The position numbers were made by a program, and so were the translations under genes. A model generated the notes under the pieces. The model saw nothing but the letters and a program-made list of their open reading frames with translations, was not told the DNA's origin and did no database searches. Below are positions 36,071-45,208 of a stretch of DNA of 64,000 nt, piece by piece (position 1 is the stretch's first letter; each line of letters starts with the position of its first letter). The DNA is from Nitrosospira sp. (GTDB lineage Bacteria > Pseudomonadota > Gammaproteobacteria > Burkholderiales > Nitrosomonadaceae). The stretch is from assembly GCA_013821425.1 (NCBI GenBank), contig JACDGV010000002.1, positions 62,001 through 126,000 on the forward strand. Reading direction: 5' to 3'.

Positions 36071-38842
36071 ATGCATACAGGCTCTGACCCGATAATCGAT
36101 CGCTCCCCCATCCCTGAGACGGAACCGTTCCCGCCGCAGCCCTGGCACGCGCTCGCCCCAGAGATTGTCCAGCAGCAACTGGAAACAGGACGGGACGGGC
36201 TCACCGAGGCGGAGGCTCGTCGGCGGCTTGCCCTATATCGGCCCAACCGCCTCGTGCCCCCCAAGCGGCGAGGACCGCTGCTGCGCCTGCTGATGCAGTT
36301 TCACAACATTCTGCTCTACGTGATGATGGGCGCGGCGGTGATTACGGCTTCTCTCGGCCACTGGCTGGACACCGGCGTCTTGCTGGGCGCGGTGATGATC
36401 AACGCAATTATCGGCTTTATTCAGGAAGGCAAGGCAGAAGCCGCGCTCGAATCCATACGCGCCATGCTTTCTCCGCGTGCTAACGTCATTCGCGACGGCA
36501 ATCGGCACGAGATCGATGCGGCCGACCTTGTGCCGGGCGATCTCGTCACGCTTTCTTCCGGGGACCGGGTGCCGGCTGACGTGCGTCTGATGATTGTCAG
36601 GGAGTTGCGGGTCGAGGAGGCTGCCCTTACGGGCGAATCACTGCCTGTTGAAAAAAAAGTAGACGCGGTCGCCGAAGATGCACCCCTGGGAGACCGCTGC
36701 GGCATGGCCTACTCAGGGACGCTCGTCGTGTACGGGAAGGCCACTGGCGTGGTTGTCGCCACGGGCCCTGACACCGAGCTGGGCAAGATCAACACAATGC
36801 TGTCCAGGATCGAGAGCGCGACTACGCCGCTGCTCCAACAGATTGATCGCTTTGGTCGCGGGCTGGCGATTGTCATTCTTGCCGTTGCCGCGGCGACGTT
36901 CGTTTTTGGCACGCTCGTCCGTGGACATCCCCCATCCGAGATGTTCATGATGGTGGTGGCCTTGGCCGCTTCCGCCATCCCGGAGGGACTGCCGGCGATC
37001 ATGACCGTGACGTTGGCCCTTGGCGTGCAGCGCATGGCGCAGCACAATGCAATCATTCGCCGCCTGCCCGCGGTTGAGACATTGGGTTCAGTGACAGTGA
37101 TCTGCTCGGACAAGACGGGCACCCTTACCCGCAATGAAATGACCGTACAGCGGGTCGTCTGCGCCGGGCATGTATTCGATATTGGCGGAGTAGGTTACGC
37201 CCCGGTGGGCGACTTCAGTATTGATGGCCATATTATAGAAGCCGGCAGCCATCCCGTGCTTTCGCTGGCGCTGCGTGCCGGGGTGCTATGCAACGACGCC
37301 TGCCTGCGAGAGGAGGAGGGCCTGTGGCGGATCGATGGAGACCCTACCGAGGGCGCCTTGCTCGTCGCGGGGCATAAGGCAGGCATTGTTCAAGCGGACG
37401 AGCAGGCCGCTTGGTCCCGGATTGATTCCATCCCGTTCGAATCGGAACACCGCTTCATGGCCACCCATCACCTTGATCCCGACGGCGTGCCGTGGCTGTT
37501 CCTAAAGGGGGCGCCCGAGCGTATCCTTGGTGTCTGCTCGCACCAGCTCGGCATTGACGGCGAATCGCCGCTCGACGATTATTGGTATGACAAGGCCATC
37601 GAGACGGCTGCTCAGGGGTTGCGGCTGCTTGCCGTGGCCTGCAAACGGGCCCAGCCTGCCAGCGGTCCCCTGCGATTCGAGGACGTGGCTGAAGGCTTTA
37701 CCCTTCTTGCCCTGATCGGCATCGTTGACCCGCCGCGCGAGGAGGCGATCGGCGCGGTGGAGGAATGCCACCACGCCGGTATCCGCGTGAAGATGATTAC
37801 CGGCGATCACGTCGATACCGCGCGCGCCATTGGCGCCCAACTCGCCATTGGCGCTGGCAAACCGGCAATAACTGGCATAGATATCGAGGCGATGGATGAC
37901 GCTATGCTACGCCGCTCGGCAATGGAGATCGACATCTTCGCTCGCGCCAGCCCCGAGCACAAACTGCGTCTTGTCCAGGCACTGCACGACGACGGCCAGA
38001 TCGTGGCGATGACCGGCGATGGTGTGAATGACGCGCCCGCGCTCAAGCAAGCCGATGTGGGCGTGGCCATGGGCATGAAAGGCACGGAAGCAGCCAAGGA
38101 GGCCTCTGACATGGTGCTTGCCGATGATAATTTTGCCACCATCGTCACTGCGGTGCGTGAAGGCCGGGCGGTATATGACAACCTGAAAAAGTTCATTCTC
38201 TTCATATTGCCCACAAATGGAGGTGAAGCACTGGTAGTCATTGCTGCAATCGTGTTCGAGCTGGCCCTGCCGCTCACTCCCGTCCAGGTATTGTGGATCA
38301 ACATGGTTACGTCCAGCACGCTCGGGTTGGCCCTTGCCTTCGAGCCGACCGAGCGCAATATCATGTCGCGTAAACCGCGGCCGCCAGGGGAGGCGCTGCT
38401 GTCGGGTTTCTTCGTCTGGCGCGTCATTATGGTTTCTGTCCTCATGATGACCGGCGCGCTCGGCCTTTTCCTGTGGGAGATGGATCGCGGCACCAGCATT
38501 GAAGTGGCTCGCACAATGGCTGTCAACGCAATTGTCGTCAGTGAGATGTTCTATCTCATCAACAGCCGCTACATTTTCGCTCCGGTCACCAATCTAGAAG
38601 GATTCACGGGAAACCGCTATGCGCTGCTGGCAATCGCTGCCTGCATCCCCTTGCAGTTGGCGTTCACGCATACACCGGCAATGCAGGGTGTCTTCGGTTC
38701 CGCTGATCTTTCCGCGTTGGAATGGTTAAAAGTCTTCGGCGCCGGTTTGCTTGTATTCGGAGTAGCGGAATTGGAAAAGCTTGCAGTGAGGCAGATGCGC
38801 CCCGCCGGGATTTTCCGGCGAACCGGTCCTGGGTTGTCATAG
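36071..38842 (+). CDS. P2-type cation-transporting ATPase
   Basis: A 923-residue P-type ATPase of the calcium/sodium-like P2 group. Motifs in order: cation ATPase N-terminal domain (LETGRDGLTEAEARRRLALY), LTGES near 186, PEGLPAIMTVTLALGVQRMA, DKTGTLT with the phosphorylated Asp near 347, KGAPERIL, and TGDGVNDAPALKQADVGVAMG near 650. Ten membrane segments fit. In the sixth, INMVTSSTLGLALAFEP has Ser where calcium pumps have Asp (VTDGLPA), so the ion cannot be assigned. It follows the Usp gene by 62 bases, and KtrAB lies nearby, so a role in ion balance under stress is likely. Start ATG 36071 has no strong ribosome site. Confidence 0.85.
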   Translation: MHTGSDPIIDRSPIPETEPFPPQPWHALAPEIVQQQLETGRDGLTEAEARRRLALYRPNRLVPPKRRGPLLRLLMQFHNILLYVMMGAAVITASLGHWLDTGVLLGAVMINAIIGFIQEGKAEAALESIRAMLSPRANVIRDGNRHEIDAADLVPGDLVTLSSGDRVPADVRLMIVRELRVEEAALTGESLPVEKKVDAVAEDAPLGDRCGMAYSGTLVVYGKATGVVVATGPDTELGKINTMLSRIESATTPLLQQIDRFGRGLAIVILAVAAATFVFGTLVRGHPPSEMFMMVVALAASAIPEGLPAIMTVTLALGVQRMAQHNAIIRRLPAVETLGSVTVICSDKTGTLTRNEMTVQRVVCAGHVFDIGGVGYAPVGDFSIDGHIIEAGSHPVLSLALRAGVLCNDACLREEEGLWRIDGDPTEGALLVAGHKAGIVQADEQAAWSRIDSIPFESEHRFMATHHLDPDGVPWLFLKGAPERILGVCSHQLGIDGESPLDDYWYDKAIETAAQGLRLLAVACKRAQPASGPLRFEDVAEGFTLLALIGIVDPPREEAIGAVEECHHAGIRVKMITGDHVDTARAIGAQLAIGAGKPAITGIDIEAMDDAMLRRSAMEIDIFARASPEHKLRLVQALHDDGQIVAMTGDGVNDAPALKQADVGVAMGMKGTEAAKEASDMVLADDNFATIVTAVREGRAVYDNLKKFILFILPTNGGEALVVIAAIVFELALPLTPVQVLWINMVTSSTLGLALAFEPTERNIMSRKPRPPGEALLSGFFVWRVIMVSVLMMTGALGLFLWEMDRGTSIEVARTMAVNAIVVSEMFYLINSRYIFAPVTNLEGFTGNRYALLAIAACIPLQLAFTHTPAMQGVFGSADLSALEWLKVFGAGLLVFGVAELEKLAVRQMRPAGIFRRTGPGLS

Positions 38843-38930
38843 CGTGAAAGACGGTGCTTGCCCGACAGGCTTTACTGAACTGATCCCCTGTGCTTCAGTC
38901 GCGTCCTGTTCTGTTGAGAGGAGTGCGGGC

Positions 38931-40109
38931 TCAATCAGGGTTGATTTCCAGCGCGATAAACTGGGTTAGCTGGGTCTTGGTGAAGTTGTTGTCAGCCACA
39001 AGGATAATGGTGCGTTTGCCGTTAAAGTCCGGCCCCAGGGTGATGCCTTCGATATTACCCTGCGCCAGGACGGAGCCATCCTCGTTTTTCAGTTCCGATA
39101 AATTGAGCAGGAGAGCCTTTCTTACCGGGCGGATACTTGCGCCCACGATCGTCTCCAGACCTGAAACATCGGTGGCGTCGCGCGCGTCCGCGTAGTAAAG
39201 CCGGACAGCATAACCGGTGGATGTGCTGCCGGGTATGAGTGCTCTCAAGGTGAAGGAGCGTTCAATGGCTATGAACTGCCGGTCGCCGATAGCGATGAAG
39301 TCTGTCACCCCGTTAGTTGCAAACCCGATAATTGCTGCGGGGGCGAAAACAACCGGGTCAGTATCATAAATATATTCTGCGGCCGGTTTTCCGCTCTCAA
39401 TGTCGAAGGAAAGGATGCGCGCCCGGGAACCAGCCAGGATACTTGCTGGGGGAGTGTCCTGGATCAGGCCATTTTCCGTGGCGGCATATAGCGTGCTGCC
39501 GTCAACGGATATCGCGAGGCTCTCGAATGCAAGGTTATTATAAATGCCTCTGTCTCCGGGGAATAAGCCGAAGCTGGAACCGCGCGGATAATAATAATAA
39601 GGCACCGCGAAGTCGCGATTATGGCTGCCGTCGAGATTCATCTCGCGCACTGCCGGGTTGCGTGCCCGCGAAATGCTGCGCTGGCCCTCTTCGCACCAGT
39701 AGATTTTATTTCGAGCGACATCAATACGCATGCCTTCCGGGTCCACCGAGCTTTCACTAAAAGCGCCTCCCTCGGGGCGCTCGATCATCGTCACCGCTTG
39801 AAATGTTACGCCAGCCATGCCTGGGATGGCGGAACGCTGAAACTGAGATAGATCCAGAGACAATTCATAGAAACGTGCGCGATTGATTTTGCTCCGGTCG
39901 TCGCTGACGGCCAAATAACGATTGGTAACAGGGTGATAGTCGAGCGATGATAGGCCGCCGATGATAGTACCGTTGAAACGCATATTGTTGGGCACGATCT
40001 GTTGGCCAATATAGTTCAGGGCGAGGGCCGCTGGATCGTCGGCGGCTTGGACGGGGATACAGGAGACGAGATTTGCAGCCAGGATGGCGGATATGAGAGC
40101 ATTCCTCAT
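38931..40109 (-). CDS. Exported esterase-like phytase-family protein
   Basis: A 392-residue precursor with signal peptide (LISAILAANLVSCIPVQA). The mature part follows the esterase-like phytase (DUF4394/phytase-esterase) pattern of a beta-propeller: FNGTIIGGLSSLDYHPVTN, YLAVSDDRS, SVDPEGMRIDVARNKIYW, NNLAFESLAISVDGSTLYAATE, and NIEGITLGPDFNGKRTIILVADNN. Acidic residues in DPEGM and NIEG probably bind calcium. The substrate is unknown; family members are annotated from weak similarity. It is divergent to the ATPase end and lies 307 bases from the oxidase gene. Confidence 0.78.
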   Translation of the reverse strand: MRNALISAILAANLVSCIPVQAADDPAALALNYIGQQIVPNNMRFNGTIIGGLSSLDYHPVTNRYLAVSDDRSKINRARFYELSLDLSQFQRSAIPGMAGVTFQAVTMIERPEGGAFSESSVDPEGMRIDVARNKIYWCEEGQRSISRARNPAVREMNLDGSHNRDFAVPYYYYPRGSSFGLFPGDRGIYNNLAFESLAISVDGSTLYAATENGLIQDTPPASILAGSRARILSFDIESGKPAAEYIYDTDPVVFAPAAIIGFATNGVTDFIAIGDRQFIAIERSFTLRALIPGSTSTGYAVRLYYADARDATDVSGLETIVGASIRPVRKALLLNLSELKNEDGSVLAQGNIEGITLGPDFNGKRTIILVADNNFTKTQLTQFIALEINPD

Positions 40110-40416
40110 GAGGCAGGAATCTGGAATTCTTGGAATTTCTCGACTTTGTCATAAACAGACACGCGGAGGTTGGTGATTTCACCCGCTTTTTTTAGTCTTC
40201 GCGTGGGCACGCTCTAGGCTCCATGGAAACTCAACAGAATACGCGGCAACACATTTCCCAGAGAAAACACTGCGCCGGGCAAGGTTAAAAACTAAAGGTC
40301 AAAGACGCCTCTGAATCGTGCGGAGGTGCAAATGCGCTCCTCCGAGGATTGTTCAATCGCCACCAATGGGCGGTGCAGTCAGCGCCTTTCTCCGCAGAAT
40401 ATCCTGTCTTTACTCT
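40110..40416. other. Gap without gene
   Basis: 307 bases between the phytase-like gene (promoter side) and the 3' end of the multicopper/galactose oxidase gene. I see no gene, clear promoter or terminator; AATTCTTGGAATT near 40121 is an imperfect palindrome. Confidence 0.4.
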
Positions 40417-43400
40417 TTACGACAGGGCTACCATGCTGGCTTCGGATGGCACTCCCTGATTATTGACCACAAAGAGCATGTAAAAACCCGGAGGGGCGAT
40501 ATTCCCATTAGCGGGGGCTTCCGTTTCCACGGTCGTGGCCGTGCGCGAGAGGATCGGCAATTTGACATAACGCTGCCCGGCGTCTGTATGATGAGTCACT
40601 GAAATCGGGGCGATCAATACGACTGACCCGATATCGGCGGGTTGAGGCGTTTCGATCCCAAAAGTGCTGGCATAAACAACGCTTGGGGGTGCTATCGAGA
40701 TAACGGGACGTAATCCCAGGCCCAGATAGCCGGGCGAATAGAGTTCAAGCGAGTACTGGTCCTGTTCCGCTGTGCCCGGAGCCACCCCTCCTGCTGCAAG
40801 GACTTTGCCATCCGGCAGGAGAATGCATACTGAATGATACTGGCGGGGAAAGTTCAATGATGCGCCGGGGGTCCACTTGTCCGTAGCGGGATCATAGATT
40901 TCCGTTTCCAACACAGGAGTAGGCGACCATTTCTGACCGTTACTGTGGCCCCCTACGATGAGTATTTTTCCGTTCGGCAACACTACTGCATTGACATTGG
41001 TGCGCCCAAAATTCATGTCCGCGATACGCCGCCAGGATGACCCAGCGACGCCGCCATTAAATTCAATTACTTCGGCCGTGCTGTTATTGCGCGCCGTGGC
41101 GGGACCCGATACCCCGCCGCCGAAGATATAGAGGCTCGTATGCTCGGGTGTCACAGTCGTGTCGATCATGAGCAGGCTCATTCCTTCCTGGCGGTCATAA
41201 AACTGCTGCTCCCCATGGTTGTTCCAATTGCCGTTATTGGGGCCAGTCATGGTTAGATAAGCCGTTTGCGTTCCAGCAGCGCCGGCCCAACCAGCACGAG
41301 TATAGAAAATTTCGCCCGAGGGAAGGAGATGAAGGCCAGGATACAGCTCATCGAAAGACCTGGCTGCACCCGATACCACCGTCCATGCTCCCCCATCGAA
41401 CACTTCAACTTCTGCCGCGATCGGGTGGCCTCCTGAAAAGGCCAGGACACGTCCGTCGCTCAGGCTTAACGCTGTGGGATACCAGCGCGCGTGCGCCATA
41501 CTTCCCGTGGGAGCAAACGTTCCGGTATCCGGATTTGCCGCATTCGGCGTAAAAATAAAGCAGCGGTTATTGGTATGCCCCAAACCGTTTGTATCCCCGC
41601 CGATCACGAGTAAGCGGCCATCGGGCAGGAATATATGCCCGCTGCAGAACAGGTCTTCCGGCAAGGGAATGATCCCTGTCATGATCTGCTTGGTTGCCGG
41701 GTCCCAGATCCGGGCTTCCAGGGGATAATTTCTTTCTGCTGCTCCTGAAAAAAGCAATACATGTCCTGTGTGCAAAAGCGCGCCGTGGACACTGAAAATC
41801 GTAGAAGACTCGAGCAGTTCCCAGCCGTCTTCGCCATCCCCACCACAAGGATGGTGGCCCACCTCCGGGCACTGGTGCAAGCGCACTTTTGGCAGCTGAT
41901 AACAAATCCGGCTGACTTCGTCCTCGCTCAACTCGACTCGCTGGATAGCGCGTAGCACCGCCGCCATGCCTTCCATCATGTGCATCTCGACGTGGCAATG
42001 AATCAGGAAATCCCCCTGCAACTCGTATTTCCTGCATTTTTTCTTCGTCCGGTCCGAGTACGCGTCGCGACTGTCCGGTGACTCGAATCCTTTTGGCGCT
42101 TGAGATCCCCCGGAATGCGATGATGAAGCCGCATGTTCTATCACCGAACCCGAGCGACCCGCTGTGCCAGACTCAGAGTGCCTGTGTTCCGGGCCGTGCC
42201 CGCTCTCATTTTGATCCCCATTCTTATTCTCAGGCATCGGCTCGTGGTCTTCATGATCTTCACGAGGGTTGCAGATGCAATCAAGTGCCAGAGGCTCCAG
42301 GATTACGGGGGGCACAACCGTATCGGCGACAAATGATTCGGCGGGACCGAGGGACCGCGTGTCAACCCATTCTGTGCCCCACAACCAGCGTTGCCCATGC
42401 AGATGGAAGTTATGCCAAGCCATGCCCAAATCCAGATTGAAGACATACCAGCGCACGCGGATCCCGGACTCAGCTACGATAGTCGGTGTATTTCCGACAA
42501 ACGTTCGCCCGTTAATGGCATATGACTCCAGGCCCGCGCCACTGCGCTCGGTTACGGTATGGGGCTGGTTCCCGGCGTGATTCCAGGTAACCAGCGCGCC
42601 TACCCCTACCGTGATATCGTCGAGTTCAAAGCGGGCGGGGGTGTCGAGGATGTTAACCACGGCGTTGAGAGGGCCGGCGGCGGTAACTCGTACGCGCCCT
42701 TGCATGGGATGAAAACGGCAGTAGTATTCAAAAGTACCTTCCTCAGTGAAGGTAAACGCAAATGAATCACCGGGATCGAGTGAATCGCTGTCGAACACCG
42801 CCTCACCAATATCAACATTCGCAGTAAGGCGGTGAAAAAAGATGGGTACTTCCAGATCTGCTTTTTCGCAGCCCGGATCGCGAACCACAATGCCGCCGAA
42901 CAGCCCTCGCTTTACCACCTCCTCGATATGCATGTGATGGTCGTGGAAGGGCCAGGCGCCGACCGTGTCCTCCCTAACATCAAAGGTGTAACACCATTGT
43001 TCTCCGGGGCAAATGCCGTCGCTGCGATTTGGTCCATCATATTCCTGTACGCCGAAAGGCCACGAACCATCGGAGTCGATGCCATAGTGCAGGCCGTGCA
43101 CGTGGAGACTGTGCGGCTCGCTATCTCCATTCAGCACATGGATGTAAAGCCTTTCCCCCGGCTGTGTGTAGATGACGGTCCCAGGAATACGCCGGTCAAC
43201 ACGAGGTTCATTGATGTCGGCGGCAATGAGCGGAGTATCCTCGATCACGCTGTAGGAAGCGTCCAGGTATTCGCGATAAACGAGTGCGTTGAGCATTCGA
43301 CGCTCCACTTCCGCTGGTGGAATGGTTGCGTCTGCATGTTCCATATTTCTCATGCAGTCAAGGCGGTGTTTGTGATGCTCGGCATCGTCGGGCGCTACCG

Positions 43401-43452
43401 GGCTGTAGTTTGGCATTGCCTCGATTTTCAGGTATATATGTCTCACGTGCAT
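40417..43452 (-). CDS. Multicopper oxidase fused to galactose/glyoxal oxidase
   Basis: A 1011-residue fusion; I start at ATG 43452 behind AAGGAG (GTG 43491 is possible). No signal peptide is evident. N-terminal multicopper oxidase (about 50-540): HSLHVHG (H114, H117, H119), HDHHMH (H170, H172), HNFHLHG (H347, H350, H352) and HCHVEMHMMEGM (H485-C486-H487, H491, M496) supply type 1, 2 and 3 coppers. An extra blue-copper-like C245-x2-H248-P-M250 and H298 lie between. A charged His-rich insert (about 395-470) splits the last cupredoxin. C-terminal kelch/DUF1929 part (about 560-1011) has C603, Y658, Y872, H873 and H954, spaced as the Cys-Tyr radical copper site of galactose and glyoxal oxidases. 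One half makes peroxide in known relatives and the other reduces oxygen to water; the joint reaction is unknown. Confidence 0.88.
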   Translation of the reverse strand: MHVRHIYLKIEAMPNYSPVAPDDAEHHKHRLDCMRNMEHADATIPPAEVERRMLNALVYREYLDASYSVIEDTPLIAADINEPRVDRRIPGTVIYTQPGERLYIHVLNGDSEPHSLHVHGLHYGIDSDGSWPFGVQEYDGPNRSDGICPGEQWCYTFDVREDTVGAWPFHDHHMHIEEVVKRGLFGGIVVRDPGCEKADLEVPIFFHRLTANVDIGEAVFDSDSLDPGDSFAFTFTEEGTFEYYCRFHPMQGRVRVTAAGPLNAVVNILDTPARFELDDITVGVGALVTWNHAGNQPHTVTERSGAGLESYAINGRTFVGNTPTIVAESGIRVRWYVFNLDLGMAWHNFHLHGQRWLWGTEWVDTRSLGPAESFVADTVVPPVILEPLALDCICNPREDHEDHEPMPENKNGDQNESGHGPEHRHSESGTAGRSGSVIEHAASSSHSGGSQAPKGFESPDSRDAYSDRTKKKCRKYELQGDFLIHCHVEMHMMEGMAAVLRAIQRVELSEDEVSRICYQLPKVRLHQCPEVGHHPCGGDGEDGWELLESSTIFSVHGALLHTGHVLLFSGAAERNYPLEARIWDPATKQIMTGIIPLPEDLFCSGHIFLPDGRLLVIGGDTNGLGHTNNRCFIFTPNAANPDTGTFAPTGSMAHARWYPTALSLSDGRVLAFSGGHPIAAEVEVFDGGAWTVVSGAARSFDELYPGLHLLPSGEIFYTRAGWAGAAGTQTAYLTMTGPNNGNWNNHGEQQFYDRQEGMSLLMIDTTVTPEHTSLYIFGGGVSGPATARNNSTAEVIEFNGGVAGSSWRRIADMNFGRTNVNAVVLPNGKILIVGGHSNGQKWSPTPVLETEIYDPATDKWTPGASLNFPRQYHSVCILLPDGKVLAAGGVAPGTAEQDQYSLELYSPGYLGLGLRPVISIAPPSVVYASTFGIETPQPADIGSVVLIAPISVTHHTDAGQRYVKLPILSRTATTVETEAPANGNIAPPGFYMLFVVNNQGVPSEASMVALS

Positions 43453-43883
43453 GATCCCAGTCTCCTTTTTGTAGCGATCATTGATCTTCACCGTTAGATA
43501 AAAGATAGTAGATATTGGGTTAAAAGCAAGGAGTAATGGAGATTACCAGCGCCGTGCTGGGTATGGCGCTACGAGGATTTACAGCCTTGACACTCAAATT
43601 GCCGTGGACTATTAATTTGATTGAAGAAAATTCGGCCTTGAAATTCCTCCGAAAGGAACGGAGCCTGACTGGATGAGTATTACTTCGGGATAGACCCCGT
43701 TTCCTTATATTTACCCATGATGACCCCTACTGAACCGGTTACCAAAGTTAAGGGACAGAATTCTACTGACAACGAGGCAGTCCGATTTCACTATTCTTTC
43801 TTGCCTTTCCTGTTTTTTAAACTATAAAGAAAGGGAGGTGAAGCGGACAGTGAGGTTGCTCCATGGACTTTTGGGAATAAACC
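43453..43883. promoter_or_regulatory. Divergent regulatory region of the copper-oxidase island
   Basis: 431 bases without a gene between the leftward fused oxidase and the rightward unknown protein. It contains the strong promoter at 43587-43615, and a segment GGGACAGAATTCT (43752-43764) like sequences found near REP/transposase debris in related genomes. A paired AAAGAAAGGG occurs just before the 43884 start. Confidence 0.5.
43587..43615 (+). promoter_or_regulatory. Strong sigma-70 promoter
   Basis: TTGACA at 43587-43592, a 17-base spacer, and TATTAA (43610-43615). It points at the gene at 43884 and leaves an untranslated leader of about 260 bases, unusually long for this window. Confidence 0.65.
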
Positions 43884-44618
43884 GTGGAAAAAATACTGGA
43901 AGTCATAGAAGTCGAACTTGCAGTGCTGGAAAGCTTTCCGCCTAAGTTGCGGATCACCGCAGCGGGTACAGTGCGTACCGGGGGGTGGTCCAACCCCAGG
44001 TTGGAGCCATACGTGCATATTCAGGCACCACCCGATGGAATCCATGATTTCGATTTTGTTGCCGACCGCCCTGAAGGAATCGTCACCCAGGTGATTTCTC
44101 CCATCGCAGCCGTTTATACCTGGGAAAATTTTCCAGAAGGTGTAAAGGGGGTACGCGTACATGCTTCAGAAAATTCAAAAACAGCGTGGTTGAAAACGGG
44201 CATGCCTGATCGCCAGCCTAACCGCTTTACTTTTAGCGAATGCAATGGTACTACCCGTATTGAATTTTTTCCCAAGTCGCTAACTCCGTTAGGAACGAGT
44301 GGATCTTCTGCAGATGCACAGCTTGAATACCACGGCGCAGAGGGCCAGCTGATGTTCAGGGGAGAAGATATAACGCAGGAGCAAACCGTGCTTGGTTCGC
44401 TCATCTCCGTGACTCTGCAACCCAATGCGGATGCAGGTGGAGTGGATTTTGCGCTGGTTCTGCCACCAGTCAATCTGGCGGGTCAGGCGCGGCAGCGTTT
44501 TGAAACCGTGGGAATCAAGATGCGTAGTCGCGGGCGCGTGATCGATTCGGCTGGAGCGGAGCTCTCTTACGAGGTATTACTATTGAATGGCGTGGCGGAA
44601 GACATTCCTGTTCTTTGA
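43884..44618 (+). CDS. Unknown protein of the tyrosinase cluster
   Basis: A 244-residue protein starting at GTG 43884 with GGGA nine bases upstream. No signal peptide or membrane segment. The N-terminal part (ELAVLESFPPKLRITAAGTV, YVHIQAPPDGIHDFDFVADR) and the C-terminal part (VTLQPNADAGGVDFALVLPP, RSRGRVIDSAGAELSYEVLL) each look like beta sandwich sequence. I do not recognise the family. It is the first gene rightward of the strong promoter and is followed, at close distance, by the caddie protein and tyrosinase, so it may act with them in copper loading, substrate handling or enzyme binding. That is inference from position only. Confidence 0.75.
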   Translation: MEKILEVIEVELAVLESFPPKLRITAAGTVRTGGWSNPRLEPYVHIQAPPDGIHDFDFVADRPEGIVTQVISPIAAVYTWENFPEGVKGVRVHASENSKTAWLKTGMPDRQPNRFTFSECNGTTRIEFFPKSLTPLGTSGSSADAQLEYHGAEGQLMFRGEDITQEQTVLGSLISVTLQPNADAGGVDFALVLPPVNLAGQARQRFETVGIKMRSRGRVIDSAGAELSYEVLLLNGVAEDIPVL

Positions 44619-44629
44619 AACATATGCGC

Positions 44630-45208
44630 ATGCACCTTGCAGGATGGACAAGCCTCGGAAGTGTCAATGAAAGAAAGCATGTTAATAGCCAATGCCCCTT
44701 TGTTCTATCTGGATTTTTATGGAGGAATTACACTGATGGAAGAGAAAAACGCCACAAGAAAAGCGCGGGGGAAGGTAAGAACCCGGGGTCTGTCAGGGGA
44801 GAGCCGGATGATTCCATCCGTAATCCGGATATCTCTGTTCTTGAGCAGTATTCGCCAACGGAGGGAGCGCAGTCCCATCCAGATTGGGTAAAGGAAAAAT
44901 TCCCCGCGCATGTCGCGCCCCATGGTGGGCACGAAGCGACGAGCGTGCGCGAGCTGACGCATAAGGGGCACAATGTCAAGATCATCACCACCTACCGCGT
45001 TGAGGTGGATGGAAAGCCAGCCGAAATGCACCTTTCCGTGGACGAGGACGGACAAGTGTTCACGCATGCGACACCGTTCGTAACGTATGCTTCCGCAGTA
45101 GACTTGATGCAGGCAGTGATGGACGCGTACCCGGATGACGCGTTTTCCGATTCCGCTTCGCATAACAGCCACGATCACAACCATGATCATGGGGGAGAGC
45201 ACGCATGA
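44630..45208 (+). CDS. MelC1-like tyrosinase caddie protein (start uncertain)
   Basis: The conserved part (about 44890-45170) reads VRELTHKGHNVKIITTYRVE, VDGKPAEMHLSVDEDGQVFT and TYASAVDLMQAVMDAYPDDA, closely following Streptomyces MelC1 (K/G-R-x-I...YEVFVDGxxLHVMxxxDGSWxS...Y.PVPTPRAAARAAVDEL). The tail is His-rich (HNSHDHNHDHGGEHA). MelC1 carries copper to apo-tyrosinase and keeps it in complex. The stop overlaps the tyrosinase ATG (ATGA), as expected for such a pair. The start is unclear: this frame has only ATG 44624/44630 without ribosome site, whereas ATG 44736 with TATGGAGGAATTACACTG lies one frame off. A frameshift near 44750 (after AAA AAC) would join them into about 157 residues. 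Confidence 0.72.
   Translation: MHLAGWTSLGSVNERKHVNSQCPFVLSGFLWRNYTDGREKRHKKSAGEGKNPGSVRGEPDDSIRNPDISVLEQYSPTEGAQSHPDWVKEKFPAHVAPHGGHEATSVRELTHKGHNVKIITTYRVEVDGKPAEMHLSVDEDGQVFTHATPFVTYASAVDLMQAVMDAYPDDAFSDSASHNSHDHNHDHGGEHA

Noticed and set aside
43752-43764. GGGACAGAATTCT as an insertion-sequence end
   Set aside because: A single short match with no partner repeat or transposase nearby is not enough.
44744-44750. Programmed -1 frameshifting at G-AAA-AAC
   Set aside because: The first three bases are not identical, so it is not a classic slippery heptamer, and no stimulatory structure follows clearly. Kept only as one option for the caddie start.
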